Shown here piece after piece: positions 1 through 8,777 of a DNA stretch of 64,000 nt (position 1 is the first letter of the stretch; every line of letters starts with the position of its first letter). The stretch is from Actinoplanes sp. L3-i22. GTDB taxonomy: Bacteria; Actinomycetota; Actinomycetes; Mycobacteriales; Micromonosporaceae. A program made the position numbers and the translations under genes. The stretch is taken from positions 4,844,501 to 4,908,500 of the forward strand of contig NZ_AP024745.1 of assembly GCF_019704555.1 (NCBI RefSeq), read 5' to 3'. The notes below the pieces were generated by a model. That model saw nothing but the letters and a program-made list of their open reading frames with translations, was not told the origin of the DNA and did no database searches.

Positions 1-750
1 GTTGCGACCGGCCGCGATCCGGGCCGGGTCGAGAAGGCGATCGGGGCCGCGGACGACCTGTTCACCGTACGACTCGACGTGACCGACCCGGTCAGCGTCG
101 AGGCCGCCGTGCAAGCCGCCGCCGACCGGTTCGGCCGGATCGACGTGCTCGTCAACAACGCCGGCAACTTCATCGCCGGATTCTTCGAGGAGATCAGCGC
201 CGAGAACTTCCGGGCTCAGGTCGAGACGAATCTGTTCGGCCCGCTGAACGTCACCCGCGCGGTTCTGCCGGTGATGCGTGCCCGCCGTTCCGGGCTCGTC
301 GTTTCGATCTCCTCGGTCGCCGGGTTCCTCGGGATGGAGTTCACCTCGGCGTACGCGGCGGCGAAGTTCGGTCTCGAGGGCTGGATGGAATCGCTGGCGG
401 CGGAGGTCGAGCCGTTCGGGATCCGCACCATGATCGTCGAGCCGGGCTTCTTCCGGACCGAACTGCTCACCCCGGAGTCGACCAGCTACGCCGAGCCGAG
501 CATCGACGACTACGCCGAGCGCACCGGGCAGACCGTGGAGGCGTGGAGCGGCATGAACGGACTTCAGGGCGGTGACCCCGCCAAGCTGGCGGCCGCGTTG
601 ATCAAGCTTGTCGGCTCCGGCGAGCCGCCGGCCCGCTGGGCCGCCGGAGCCGACGCGGTCGGCGCGCTGCAGCAGAAGGCGAAGGTCCTGCTCGACCAGG
701 CCGACGCACATCGCGAGCTGTCGTCGTCGCTCGCTCACGACGACGCCTGA
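1..750 (+). CDS. SDR family oxidoreductase, 5' partial
   Basis: NAD(P)-dependent short-chain dehydrogenase/reductase, entering from the left edge with its first codons missing. The frame is open from base 1, so the dinucleotide-binding GxxxGxG motif lies outside. Visible are the NNAG motif (LVNNAGN), the catalytic Ser in SISSVAG, and YAAAKFGLEG, which carries the catalytic Tyr and Lys (YxxxK). The later segment IRTMIVEPGFFRTEL is the usual cofactor-contacting PG region. The substrate cannot be told from sequence. The gene ends in LAHDDA and is followed by a convergent sensor kinase gene. Family is certain; role is unknown. Confidence 0.9.
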   Translation, partial: VATGRDPGRVEKAIGAADDLFTVRLDVTDPVSVEAAVQAAADRFGRIDVLVNNAGNFIAGFFEEISAENFRAQVETNLFGPLNVTRAVLPVMRARRSGLVVSISSVAGFLGMEFTSAYAAAKFGLEGWMESLAAEVEPFGIRTMIVEPGFFRTELLTPESTSYAEPSIDDYAERTGQTVEAWSGMNGLQGGDPAKLAAALIKLVGSGEPPARWAAGADAVGALQQKAKVLLDQADAHRELSSSLAHDDA

Positions 751-824
751 ATCAGCGGGACGCTCGACAGTGCCCTGACCCGCACCGTTCGGCGGCCATA
801 CGGGCCGATCATCGCGGCGGGGCG

Positions 825-2447
825 CTACTTCTCGTCCGGCGGCTTGGTCGGTAGTTCGATGGTGAAGGTGGTGCCGGGGCCGTCGTGGTCGGTCAGGGTG
901 ATGGTGCCGCGGTGGCGCTCGATGATGGTGCGGGCGATGACCAGGCCGAGCCCGGTGCCGGGGATGCGCCGGTCCAGGGCGGTCGAGGCGCGGTAGAAGC
1001 GGCGGAACAGCCGGGGGCGTTCGGCGGGCGGGACGCCGATGCCGGTGTCCGCGACGGTCCAGATGATCGTCTGGTCGGTGTCGCCGGTCGTGGCGGCGAC
1101 GGTGATCGTGCCGTTCGCCGGGGTGTACTTGATGGCGTTCGAGAGCAGGTTGTCGGCGACCTGTCGCAGCCGGTTCGGATCGGCGTGCAGCAACAGGCGC
1201 TCCGGCAGCCGTACCGTAATCGTCTGGTTTTTGTCGTTGTCCGGGGTGACGGCCTCGACGGCCTGGCGGATGACGGCGCACAGATCGGTCGGGACGGGAT
1301 CGATGGCCAGGTGCCCGGATTCCAGGCGGGCCAGGTCGAGCAGATCCTCGGCCATGATCGACAGTCGTTCGGCGTTGCGGGTGATCAGCCGCAGGTAGTG
1401 CCGCTGCTCGTCGCGGGTCAGGTCGTCCAGGTCGTCGGCGAGCAGACCGGCGGTGCCGGTGATCGCCGCGAGCGGGTTGCGCAGCTCGTGGGTGACCATG
1501 GCCAGGAACTCGTCCTTGGTGCGGGCGAGCTCGATGGTCAGTTCCTCGGCGCGGCGTCGTTCGACATACTGCCCGATCTGGGCGGCGAGGCCGCTGAGCA
1601 GGCCGAGCAGAACGTCCTCGGGGTCCTCGACCCGGTCGCCGTAGACGCACAGGGCGCCGAGCACGTGCTGCCCGGTGGACAGCGGCACGCCGACGGCCAC
1701 GCGCAGGCCGATGCGCGCGGCGGCGCGGCTGCGCACCGAGCCGGTGTCGGTGCCCAGGTCGGGGATCCAGTGTGCGGCGCCGTCGGCGCAGACCCGGCCG
1801 GGCAGCGCGACGCCGATCTCCAGCACGTCGACGTCGAAACTGTGCAGCCGGCGGCCGGGCTCGACGTGCCGGGCGGCGCAGGTCAGCAGCTGCCGGGCCT
1901 CGTCGACGACCCACATCTCGGTGACCGGCCACCCCATCTTCACACCGAGCGCCTCGACCACCCGGGCCGCGGCGGCGGTGCTCGAGTCGGCTTCGGCCAG
2001 TCCGCGGGCGACGGCGGCCTCGACGGCGGTGAACCGGCCGGCCCGCTGGGCGGTGGTGATGTCGTGGGCGAAGACGTGGAACACCCGGCCGCCGGGTTCG
2101 TCGGTCGCGGTCAGCGTCATCTCGGTGGGAATCTCGTGGCCGTCGGCGTGCCAGGCGGACCATTGCAGCCGCTGGTCGAGGGCGCGCCCCGGCCGGCCGG
2201 CGGCCAGCGCGGCCAGTTCGGCCCGGGCGGCGGTACGGGCCACCGGGCGCACGATGAGCTCCTCGACCGACCGGCCGTACGCCTGGGCGCGGGTGTAGCC
2301 GAAGGTGGTTTCGGCGGCGGGGTTCCAGTCCAGCACCCGTCCGCTGGTGTCGAAGGCGACGTAGGCCTCCAGCGCGCAGGCGAGTACCGCGGACTGGTTC
2401 GGCGGCCCGGTTTCCGGGGCGCTGGGTTGTTCGAGGCTTGCTGCCAT
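825..2447 (-). CDS. PAS-GAF sensor histidine kinase
   Basis: Soluble sensor histidine kinase of 540 residues. Order: PAS (about 20-135, WNPAAETTFGYTRAQAYGRS), GAF (about 140-300), HisKA (about 315-380, phospho-acceptor His in MVTHELRNPLA) and HATPase_c (N box NLLSNAIKYTP, G boxes DTGIGVP and GTGLGL). No membrane segment is visible, so it probably senses a cytoplasmic ligand or redox state. The ATG at 2447 is chosen over the upstream extension because GGGGAAGGG lies just before it and homology starts there. It is divergent from the hybrid kinase at 2675, with 227 bases between. No cognate response regulator is adjacent; the lone receiver at 6981 is a possible partner. Confidence 0.9.
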   Translation of the reverse strand: MAASLEQPSAPETGPPNQSAVLACALEAYVAFDTSGRVLDWNPAAETTFGYTRAQAYGRSVEELIVRPVARTAARAELAALAAGRPGRALDQRLQWSAWHADGHEIPTEMTLTATDEPGGRVFHVFAHDITTAQRAGRFTAVEAAVARGLAEADSSTAAAARVVEALGVKMGWPVTEMWVVDEARQLLTCAARHVEPGRRLHSFDVDVLEIGVALPGRVCADGAAHWIPDLGTDTGSVRSRAAARIGLRVAVGVPLSTGQHVLGALCVYGDRVEDPEDVLLGLLSGLAAQIGQYVERRRAEELTIELARTKDEFLAMVTHELRNPLAAITGTAGLLADDLDDLTRDEQRHYLRLITRNAERLSIMAEDLLDLARLESGHLAIDPVPTDLCAVIRQAVEAVTPDNDKNQTITVRLPERLLLHADPNRLRQVADNLLSNAIKYTPANGTITVAATTGDTDQTIIWTVADTGIGVPPAERPRLFRRFYRASTALDRRIPGTGLGLVIARTIIERHRGTITLTDHDGPGTTFTIELPTKPPDEK

Positions 2448-2674
2448 GGCCCTTCCCCGGTGGAGACGGCGCGATCGGCAACGTCTTACCTGGGGTACTG
2501 GGTGGCGCTGTCTCTTCCACGCTAACGCCGACAGCGGCCGGCCGTCCGTGCAACGCGCATTCCGCACAGGGTCGGCGGGCTGGGCATTCCGCGTTTTTCA
2601 CCCTCATCGGGAAATACCCTGAGCCTTATTGCCCCGATCTGGGGTGCCCGCGAACGGTCGGGACAGAGGCTCTC

Positions 2675-5600
2675 ATGGCGCTGATCATGGTCACTTCGCT
2701 GTTCGCGTTGATCCTGTCGTGGGTTTCCTGGCGATATCTGCGGCACCGTGACCCACTGCTGCGCGACGTGATCTGGATGTTCGCGTCGGTCGCGATGCTG
2801 TTCGTGGTCGGACTGGTCCGAGTGTTCGTGGGCGCGCCGTCCCGGTCGGTGATGATCCTGGCCATCGGGTTGCTGCTGGCGAAACCGGTGTTCACGTTGC
2901 GGCTGGTCAGCCGGTTACGTCCGTTGGCCGCCTGGGGTCTGCCGACCGCGGTGGCGGTCTGGGTGCTGAGCGCCCTGCCGGTGCTGGCCTCGTCGACGCG
3001 GCCGGTGCCGCGCCCGGCGGTCTGGCCGGCGGTGATCGTGTTCTTCGCCGTGGAGGGCGCCGCGGCGTGGCTGCTGATCGCCGAGGCCCGGCGGCGCGGT
3101 GGCGCGGCGCGCGGCCGGCTGTGGTGTGCGGCCGCCGGGACCGGGGTGTTCGGCGCGGCGCTGCCGCTGTCCGCCACCGGTGCCGTGGCGGGATCACAGG
3201 TGCTCGCCGCGATCTCCGGGGTGCTGTATCTGATGGCCTTCGTGCCGCCGCACGGGCTGCGCCGGCTACGGGCCAAGAGCGCCACCCACGCGCCGATGCA
3301 CCGGTTGCTGGCGGTGCCGGCCAACGCGCCGGCCCGAACCTGGGAAAGCTACTTCCGGGACGCCGGCGCGGTGCTCGGCGCGGACGCGGTGGTGGTCCTG
3401 ATGCCGGCCGCGGATCACCGCGTGCAGGTGCTGGGTTGCCCCGGCGCACCCGGCAGCGCGATCGAGTGCACGGCGGCAGACCTGCACGAGCTGCTGGCCG
3501 CCGGCGGCGTGATCGACGCGCTGGCCGGATGGACCCGTCCACCGGCCTCGGCGGTGACGCTGGCCCAGGCCAGCGGCACCCGCTTCGTCACCGCGGCACC
3601 GGTCGAGGCGCCCGGCGGCCGAGGCGTGCTGCTGCTGCTCAACCGCTATCGCAGTCTGTTCGCCGAGGACGACGTGGAGGCCTTCGCCGAACTCGCCGGA
3701 CACGCCGCGGCGCTGGCTGCCCGGGCGCAGACCCTGGCCGAACGCGAGCACCTCGCGGTGATCGTCGAATCGTCACACGACGCGATCATCGGCAAGACCC
3801 TCGACGGCGAGATCACCAGCTGGAACGCCGGGGCCGAGCAGCTCTACGGCTACCGGCGCGAGGAGGTGATCGGCCGGCACGCGTCGGTGCTGTTCCCGCC
3901 CGGAGAGGAGCAGGTCGAGACCCAGCTGATGCGGCGCATCATCGGCGGCGAGATCATCGACCAGCACCGGATGGCCCGCTGCCGCAAGGACGGGGCCGTC
4001 ATCACCGTGTCGCTGACCCTGTCGCCGATCACCGGCGCTGACGGCGGGATCGTCGGGGTGGCGTCGATCTCGCGGGACATCAGCGAACGTCAGCGCGCCG
4101 ACGCGATGTTCGAAGGACTGCTGGAGGCCGCCCCGGACGCGATCATCGGGGTCACCCGCGACGGCACCATCACGCTGATCAACGCGCAGGCCGAGCGCTT
4201 GTTCGGCTATTCGCGCGAGGAGCTGCTGGGCCGATCCGTCGACATCCTGGTGCCCGAACGACTGCGTGGCGATCATGTTCGGCACCGGGACAGCTACTTC
4301 GCGCACCCGCGGCACCGGCCGATGGGCGACGGTGCCGCGCTGACCGCGGTCCGCAAGGACGGCACCGAATTCCCGGCCGAGATCAGCCTCGCCGCGGTCG
4401 ACACCGACCGGGGCATGATCGTGACCACCGCGATCCGGGACGTCAGCGACCGCCTGATCGCCCAGTCGGAACGGGAACGGCTGATCGCCCAGGCCGAACG
4501 CGACGCCGGCGAACGCCGCCTGCAGCACGCCCGCCGGCTGGAGAGCCTCGGCGAACTCGCCGGCGGCGTGGCGCACGACTTCAACAACATCCTCGCCGTG
4601 ATCAGCAACTACACCGAGATGGTCCTGGAGACCCTGCACGATCTCACCGCGGACCCGGCCGAGCTGGCCGAGATCCGCAACGACCTCGGCCAGGTGAGCC
4701 GGGCCGCCGACCGGGCCGCCCGGCTGACCAAGCAGCTGCTGGCCTTCGGCCGGCGCGACATCACCCAGGCCACGGTGCTGAGTCTCAACCACGTCATCGG
4801 GGACGTGGAACAGATGCTGCGCCGTTCCCTCGGCGAGCACATCCACCTGATCACCAGCCTGGACCGGCAGCTGTGGCCGGTGCACGCCGACGCCAGCCAA
4901 CTCGAACAGATCCTGCTCAACCTGGCCGTCAACGCGCGCGACGCGATGCCCGGCGGCGGCACCCTGTCGATCGACACCAGCAACGCCGACATCGCCGAGG
5001 ACGACAGCACCGGCGGGGCGTTCTCCCCGGGCCGGTACGTGCGCCTGCGGGTCAGCGACACCGGCAGCGGCATGCCGCCCGAGGTCATCGAACGGGCCTT
5101 CGAGCCGTTCTACACCACCAAACCGAAAGGCTCGGGCACCGGACTGGGACTTGCCACCGTGTACGGCATCGCCACCGCCGCGGGCGGCGACGTGCGGCTG
5201 TACTCCGAGGCGGGCATCGGCACCACCGTCACCGTCATCCTGCCCGCCGTCGAGTCCGCCATCGACGCGAGCTCGGCACCGGCAGTCGTGCCGGCCACCG
5301 CGACGGGTCCGGTCGCGTCGCCCTACGAGACCATCCTCATGGTCGAGGACGAGGACGACCTGCGGCAGATCACCGCGCGCATCCTGACCCGGGCCGGCTT
5401 TCGCATCCTCGCCGCGGCCGGTGGCGCCGAGGCGATCCACCTCGCGCACACCCATGCCGGGCCGATCCACCTGCTCCTCACCGACGTGATCATGCCCAGG
5501 ATGATGGGGAACGAGGTCGCCGAGCGGGTCGAACAACGCCGGCCGGGGATCCCGGTGCTCTACATGTCCGGCTATGCCGAGCCCGTCCTCACCGAGAACG

Positions 5601-5785
5601 GCACCCTGCCCGACGGCGTCACCATCGTGGAGAAGCCATTCACCAGCCGCGAGCTGCTCGACCGGATCCGCTCGGTCCTGCACCCGGTAGCCGGCGTGCC
5701 GGCCGAGTTGCCGCTCGCGCCGCACCCCGCGTCCAACCAGCCCAGCGCTGATTTCGGCCCGGCAACGCCGAGACCGTCCAGATGA
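2675..5785 (+). CDS. Membrane PAS-PAS hybrid histidine kinase with C-terminal receiver
   Basis: Hybrid sensor kinase of 1036 residues. The N terminus (about 1-200) is a run of hydrophobic helices beginning MALIMVTSLFALILSW, then a degenerate GAF-like stretch, PAS1 (VESSHDAIIGKTLDGEITSW), PAS2 (EAAPDAIIGVTRDGTITLIN), HisKA (phospho-His in GGVAHDFNNIL), HATPase_c (N box NLAVNARDAMPGGG; GTGLGL), and a receiver (TILMVEDEDDL; phospho-Asp in LLLTDVIMP; Lys in VEKPF). The AHDFNN form is typical of hybrid kinases in which the receiver tunes or relays the phosphate. The ATG at 2675 follows GGACAGAGG and directly begins the first membrane helix; the open frame further upstream overlaps the divergent kinase and is not used. 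Output domain and signal are unknown. Confidence 0.9.
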   Translation: MALIMVTSLFALILSWVSWRYLRHRDPLLRDVIWMFASVAMLFVVGLVRVFVGAPSRSVMILAIGLLLAKPVFTLRLVSRLRPLAAWGLPTAVAVWVLSALPVLASSTRPVPRPAVWPAVIVFFAVEGAAAWLLIAEARRRGGAARGRLWCAAAGTGVFGAALPLSATGAVAGSQVLAAISGVLYLMAFVPPHGLRRLRAKSATHAPMHRLLAVPANAPARTWESYFRDAGAVLGADAVVVLMPAADHRVQVLGCPGAPGSAIECTAADLHELLAAGGVIDALAGWTRPPASAVTLAQASGTRFVTAAPVEAPGGRGVLLLLNRYRSLFAEDDVEAFAELAGHAAALAARAQTLAEREHLAVIVESSHDAIIGKTLDGEITSWNAGAEQLYGYRREEVIGRHASVLFPPGEEQVETQLMRRIIGGEIIDQHRMARCRKDGAVITVSLTLSPITGADGGIVGVASISRDISERQRADAMFEGLLEAAPDAIIGVTRDGTITLINAQAERLFGYSREELLGRSVDILVPERLRGDHVRHRDSYFAHPRHRPMGDGAALTAVRKDGTEFPAEISLAAVDTDRGMIVTTAIRDVSDRLIAQSERERLIAQAERDAGERRLQHARRLESLGELAGGVAHDFNNILAVISNYTEMVLETLHDLTADPAELAEIRNDLGQVSRAADRAARLTKQLLAFGRRDITQATVLSLNHVIGDVEQMLRRSLGEHIHLITSLDRQLWPVHADASQLEQILLNLAVNARDAMPGGGTLSIDTSNADIAEDDSTGGAFSPGRYVRLRVSDTGSGMPPEVIERAFEPFYTTKPKGSGTGLGLATVYGIATAAGGDVRLYSEAGIGTTVTVILPAVESAIDASSAPAVVPATATGPVASPYETILMVEDEDDLRQITARILTRAGFRILAAAGGAEAIHLAHTHAGPIHLLLTDVIMPRMMGNEVAERVEQRRPGIPVLYMSGYAEPVLTENGTLPDGVTIVEKPFTSRELLDRIRSVLHPVAGVPAELPLAPHPASNQPSADFGPATPRPSR

Positions 5786-5809
5786 CGTCTCCGAGGAGAG
5801 TTCGCGGCG

Positions 5810-6538
5810 TCAGGCGGTGGCGCCGGGCCGCAGCAGCACCTTGGTCCAGCCGGCCTCGCGCTGGTCGAACTTGGCATAGCCGTCGGCGGCCGCGGTGAGC
5901 GGGAGCTCGTGGGAGACCAGGAACGACGGTTGGGCGCGGCCGGTGATGATCAGGTCGCGCAGGTGCCGGTTGTAGCGCATCACCGGGCACTGACCGGTGC
6001 CCATCCGCTGGCCCTTGGTGAAGAACGTGCCGTAGTCGAACGCGACCCGGCCGTTCTTGGCCTGCTCGCTCTGGGCGCCCGGGTCCTGCGGCACGTAGAC
6101 GCCGACGACCCCGATGCCGCCGGTCGAGCGGACCACCTTGACCAGATTGTCCAGCACCAGCTCCGGGTGCTCCGCACCGGACGGATCGTGCGCCTGATAC
6201 CCGACGGCTTCGACGCCGCAGTCGGTGCCGCGGCCGCCGGTGGCGTCCAGGATCTGCTCGACCGGGTCGCCTCTGGAGAAGTCCACCGGGGTCGCGCCGA
6301 TCTTGCCGGCCAGGTCGAGGCGGTCGCGTTCCTTGTCCACGACGTACACCTCGGACGCGCCGCGGATCATCGCGCTGTGCGCGGCGAGCAGGCCGACCGG
6401 GCCGGCGCCGAAGACCGCGACCCGGTCACCGGGCTGCATGCCGGCCAGCTCGGTGCCGTGCCAGCCGGTCGGGAAGATGTCCGACAGCATGGTGAAATCG
6501 TTCTCGTGCTCGGTGCCGGCGGGCAGTTCGAGCAGATT
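5810..6538 (-). pseudogene. Glutathione-independent formaldehyde dehydrogenase remnant (C-terminal part)
   Basis: C-terminal part of a zinc-dependent medium-chain dehydrogenase of the FdhA type. The Rossmann motif VFGAGPVGLLAAHSAM and the C-terminal LPLTAAADGYAKFDQRE region are intact. The catalytic N-terminal GroES-like domain, with all zinc ligands, is absent. Family resemblance continues upstream of the first ATG (6490) as LLELPAGTEHENDFT until a TGA at 6539-6541, so the break lies inside the former gene and is not a start choice. Family members are usually near 380-400 residues; about 240 remain. A truncated NAD-binding product from the ATG is possible but should be inactive as a dehydrogenase. 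Confidence 0.8.
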
Positions 6539-6668
6539 TCATCGTTTTGCTCTTGGCCATGATTCCGCCGATACCCACGGCCGGCCTGGTCATGCCGTTT
6601 TGGGGTGTGCGTGCGGGGAAATGGCACCGGTATCCCGGCCGTATCGCCTGAAGGGGGCCAAGAACGTC

Positions 6669-6872
6669 ATGACCGAACCGGAGCACGTGGGCAGCGCCGA
6701 CGGTGGCAGCACCGAGCAGCACATCCAGGGGCTGGAGGAGACCGGCACGTTTCTCACCGACGAATCGCCCGGCTCTACGCCCGCGAACGGCAGCAGCAAC
6801 GCCGGCATCAACCAGACCAGCGCCAACCGCGCCGTCTCTGACCGCGACCCGGAGGAGATGCCGAAGAGTTGA
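6669..6872 (+). CDS. Small hydrophilic hypothetical protein
   Basis: A 67-residue protein starting MTEPEHVGSADGGSTE and ending DRDPEEMPKS, rich in Glu, Ser, Gly, Asn and Thr, with no hydrophobic segment or cysteine. It is probably intrinsically disordered. The ATG at 6669 is preceded by GAAGGGGGCC, a good ribosome binding site, which is the main reason to call it. It stands alone between the dehydrogenase remnant and the receiver gene. Function unknown. Confidence 0.6.
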   Translation: MTEPEHVGSADGGSTEQHIQGLEETGTFLTDESPGSTPANGSSNAGINQTSANRAVSDRDPEEMPKS

Positions 6873-6980
6873 CGCTCGGCGGCAGTGGATCCGGTCGGCT
6901 GCCGGCTCCTTGAGGAGGCATAGGGTGCCCTGGCGAGGTGGCCGGGTCATCGGCTCAGGCGATGTGGAGGTGTGGAGACG

Positions 6981-7406
6981 ATGCGGACGTTGACCGTGCT
7001 GGTGGTCGATGACGACGACGCGGACACGCTGATGATCGTGGAAGCCCTGCAGACCGCGACGGTGCCACCGATTGTGCACCGGGCCGTCGACGGCCAGGAA
7101 GCGCTCGACTTCCTGCGCCGGCGCGGCCCGTTCGCCGAGGCTGTGCGCCCCGATCTGGTACTGCTGGACCTGAACATGCCCCGGGTAAGCGGGCACGAGG
7201 TCCTCGCCGAGGTGAAAAGCGATCCCGAACTCCGGGCGATTCCGGTGGTGGTGCTCACCACCTCCGACGCCGCGGCGGACATTATCGGCAGCTACGGCGA
7301 GCACGCCAATGCCTACGTCAACAAGCCGATGGACCTCGATTCGTTCGAGGCCGTCGTGCAGACGATCAACGACTTCTACAGCGAGGTCGCCGTGCTGCCC
7401 GACTGA
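6981..7406 (+). CDS. Single-domain response regulator (Rcp1/CheY-like receiver)
   Basis: A stand-alone receiver domain of 141 residues. Acidic residues in VVDDDDAD (10-13), phospho-acceptor Asp63 in VLLDLNMPR, Thr in VVVLTTSD and Lys115 in YVNKPMD are all present. The FLRRRGPF region matches Rcp1-like receivers that pair with phytochrome or PAS/GAF kinases. It lacks an output domain, so it would act by protein contact or as a phosphate shuttle. GGAGG at 6966-6970 fits the ATG at 6981 and is too close to an alternative GTG at 6972. The orphan kinases at 825-5785 are plausible partners by proximity only. Confidence 0.9.
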   Translation: MRTLTVLVVDDDDADTLMIVEALQTATVPPIVHRAVDGQEALDFLRRRGPFAEAVRPDLVLLDLNMPRVSGHEVLAEVKSDPELRAIPVVVLTTSDAAADIIGSYGEHANAYVNKPMDLDSFEAVVQTINDFYSEVAVLPD

Positions 7407-7546
7407 CGGGGCGGCAGGTGCCCGGACGGCACCTGCCCACAAGCTGTGCGCGACGACTTCAGCCCAGCGGATCGCTGCTGACCGGCGTCGCCCGCGCGGG
7501 CCACGCCGGGCGCGGCGTGCTCACCGGTCCCCGGCTGAGGGACAGC

Positions 7547-7774
7547 TCAGTCGGTGAGAGTCCGCGCGGGTGGGTTGTCGCGGGCCGTACCGGCCTTGAA
7601 CCGGAACGTCTTGTGGGTGCCGTCGCGGAACGGCTTATCGGCGGATTTGCCGCATCGGCACAGTGCGATGGTGCCGCGTGCCGGGTCGATCGGCTCGCCG
7701 TCGGGGGTGCGCAGCTCGAAGTCGCCGCGGACGATCAGCGGACCGTCCTCGTACGGGACGATGGTCGAGGTCAT
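7547..7774 (-). CDS. CDGSH iron-sulfur domain protein with an altered cluster motif
   Basis: A 75-residue CDGSH-type (mitoNEET-like) protein. Canonical members bind a 2Fe-2S cluster through CxC, a third Cys and a His in a motif of the form CxC..S...PxCDGTH. Here the motif reads CRCGKSADKPFRDGTH, so the third Cys is Arg (CGC codon) while both CxC cysteines and the His remain. The cluster may therefore be absent or differently ligated. The ATG at 7774 is used; the gene is divergent from the diiron-oxygenase-like gene at 7826 with 51 bases between. This pairing looks functional: a small redox protein beside a non-heme iron enzyme. Confidence 0.8.
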   Translation of the reverse strand: MTSTIVPYEDGPLIVRGDFELRTPDGEPIDPARGTIALCRCGKSADKPFRDGTHKTFRFKAGTARDNPPARTLTD

Positions 7775-7825
7775 GGCCGCCTGAATTACCGTTTCGCGCC
7801 GCCGCAAACGGGAATTCGCCCGGCC

Positions 7826-8773
7826 ATGAAACTGCCGTCACCACGAGGATCGCTGTCCGAACGCCTGATCGACATTCTGGGCGGCGGTGCCGGGGACCTG
7901 CGCGCGGAGCCCGACGGCGAGGACGATCTGCAGCTGTCGCTGTTCATCTGTTACGAGCTTGCGTATCGAGGCTGGGACGGCGTGGCTGACGAATGGGAGT
8001 GGCATCCGGCGTTGCTGGGCCTGCGCGCCGCCCTGGAGGACCGCTTCGCGCAGCGCCTGGGTCGCCCGGAGCCGGCCGATCCGCAGACCGTGCCGGCCGC
8101 GCTCGCGGCGATCGTGGCCGCCGACGACGGGCCCTCGCTCTCCGGGTACCTGCGCGGACGGTCCACCCATGAGCAGTTCCGTGAGTTCGTCATGCACCGG
8201 TCGGTGTATCACCTGCGCGAGGCCGACCCGCACACCTGGGCCATCCCGCGGCTGGCCGGCCGGGCCAAGGCGGCACTGATCGAGATCCAGATCGACGAGT
8301 ACGGCGGTGGGGTCACCGGGCGCATGCACCAGGAGCTGTTCAAGCAGACGATGACCTGGTTCGGCCTCGACCTGACGTACGGCGCGTACGTGGACCGGGT
8401 GCCCGCGGCGACGCTGGCGGTCAACAATCTGATGTCGTACTTCGGGATGCATCGGGCCCGCCGGGGCGCGATTCTCGGGCACCTGACCGCCTACGAGATG
8501 ACCTCGTCGTTGCCGAACCGGGCGTACGGCAACGGTCTGCGCCGGCTCGGCGGGGACGCGAAGGCGACGGCGTTCTACGACGAACACGTCGAGGCTGACG
8601 CGGTGCACGAGCAGATCGCCGCCCACGACCTGTGCGGTACGTTCGCCCAAGCCGAACCGGAGCTGGCCGGCCAGGTGCTGTGGGGTGCCCGGTGCGCGCT
8701 CGCCATCGACAACCTGTGGGCGACGGGCGTGCTCGACGCCTGGGCCGAGGGCCGGTCCTCGCTGCGCGAGTGA
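7826..8773 (+). CDS. Iron-containing redox enzyme, heme-oxygenase-like fold (HDO type)
   Basis: A 315-residue all-alpha protein of the iron-containing redox enzyme family (heme-oxygenase-like diiron oxidases/oxygenases). His/Glu/Asp-rich helices that could supply iron ligands are visible: MHRSVYHLREADPHTW, ALIEIQIDEYGGG, HLTAYEMTSS and FYDEHVEADAVHE. No signal peptide or membrane segment. The substrate is unknown; characterised relatives act on amino acids, fatty acids and biosynthetic intermediates. The start is the ATG just after AATTCGCCCGGCC, chosen because homology begins there and it leaves a short divergent promoter region with the CDGSH gene, a likely electron-transfer partner (inference). 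Confidence 0.8.
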   Translation: MKLPSPRGSLSERLIDILGGGAGDLRAEPDGEDDLQLSLFICYELAYRGWDGVADEWEWHPALLGLRAALEDRFAQRLGRPEPADPQTVPAALAAIVAADDGPSLSGYLRGRSTHEQFREFVMHRSVYHLREADPHTWAIPRLAGRAKAALIEIQIDEYGGGVTGRMHQELFKQTMTWFGLDLTYGAYVDRVPAATLAVNNLMSYFGMHRARRGAILGHLTAYEMTSSLPNRAYGNGLRRLGGDAKATAFYDEHVEADAVHEQIAAHDLCGTFAQAEPELAGQVLWGARCALAIDNLWATGVLDAWAEGRSSLRE

Positions 8774-8777
8774 GCTC

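Noticed and set aside
885..2525. Long plus-strand open frame (546 codons) opposite the PAS-GAF kinase
   Set aside because: It is a GC-rich antisense shadow, almost all Gly, Ala, Arg, Val and Asp, with no family resemblance; the minus strand encodes clear PAS, GAF and kinase motifs.
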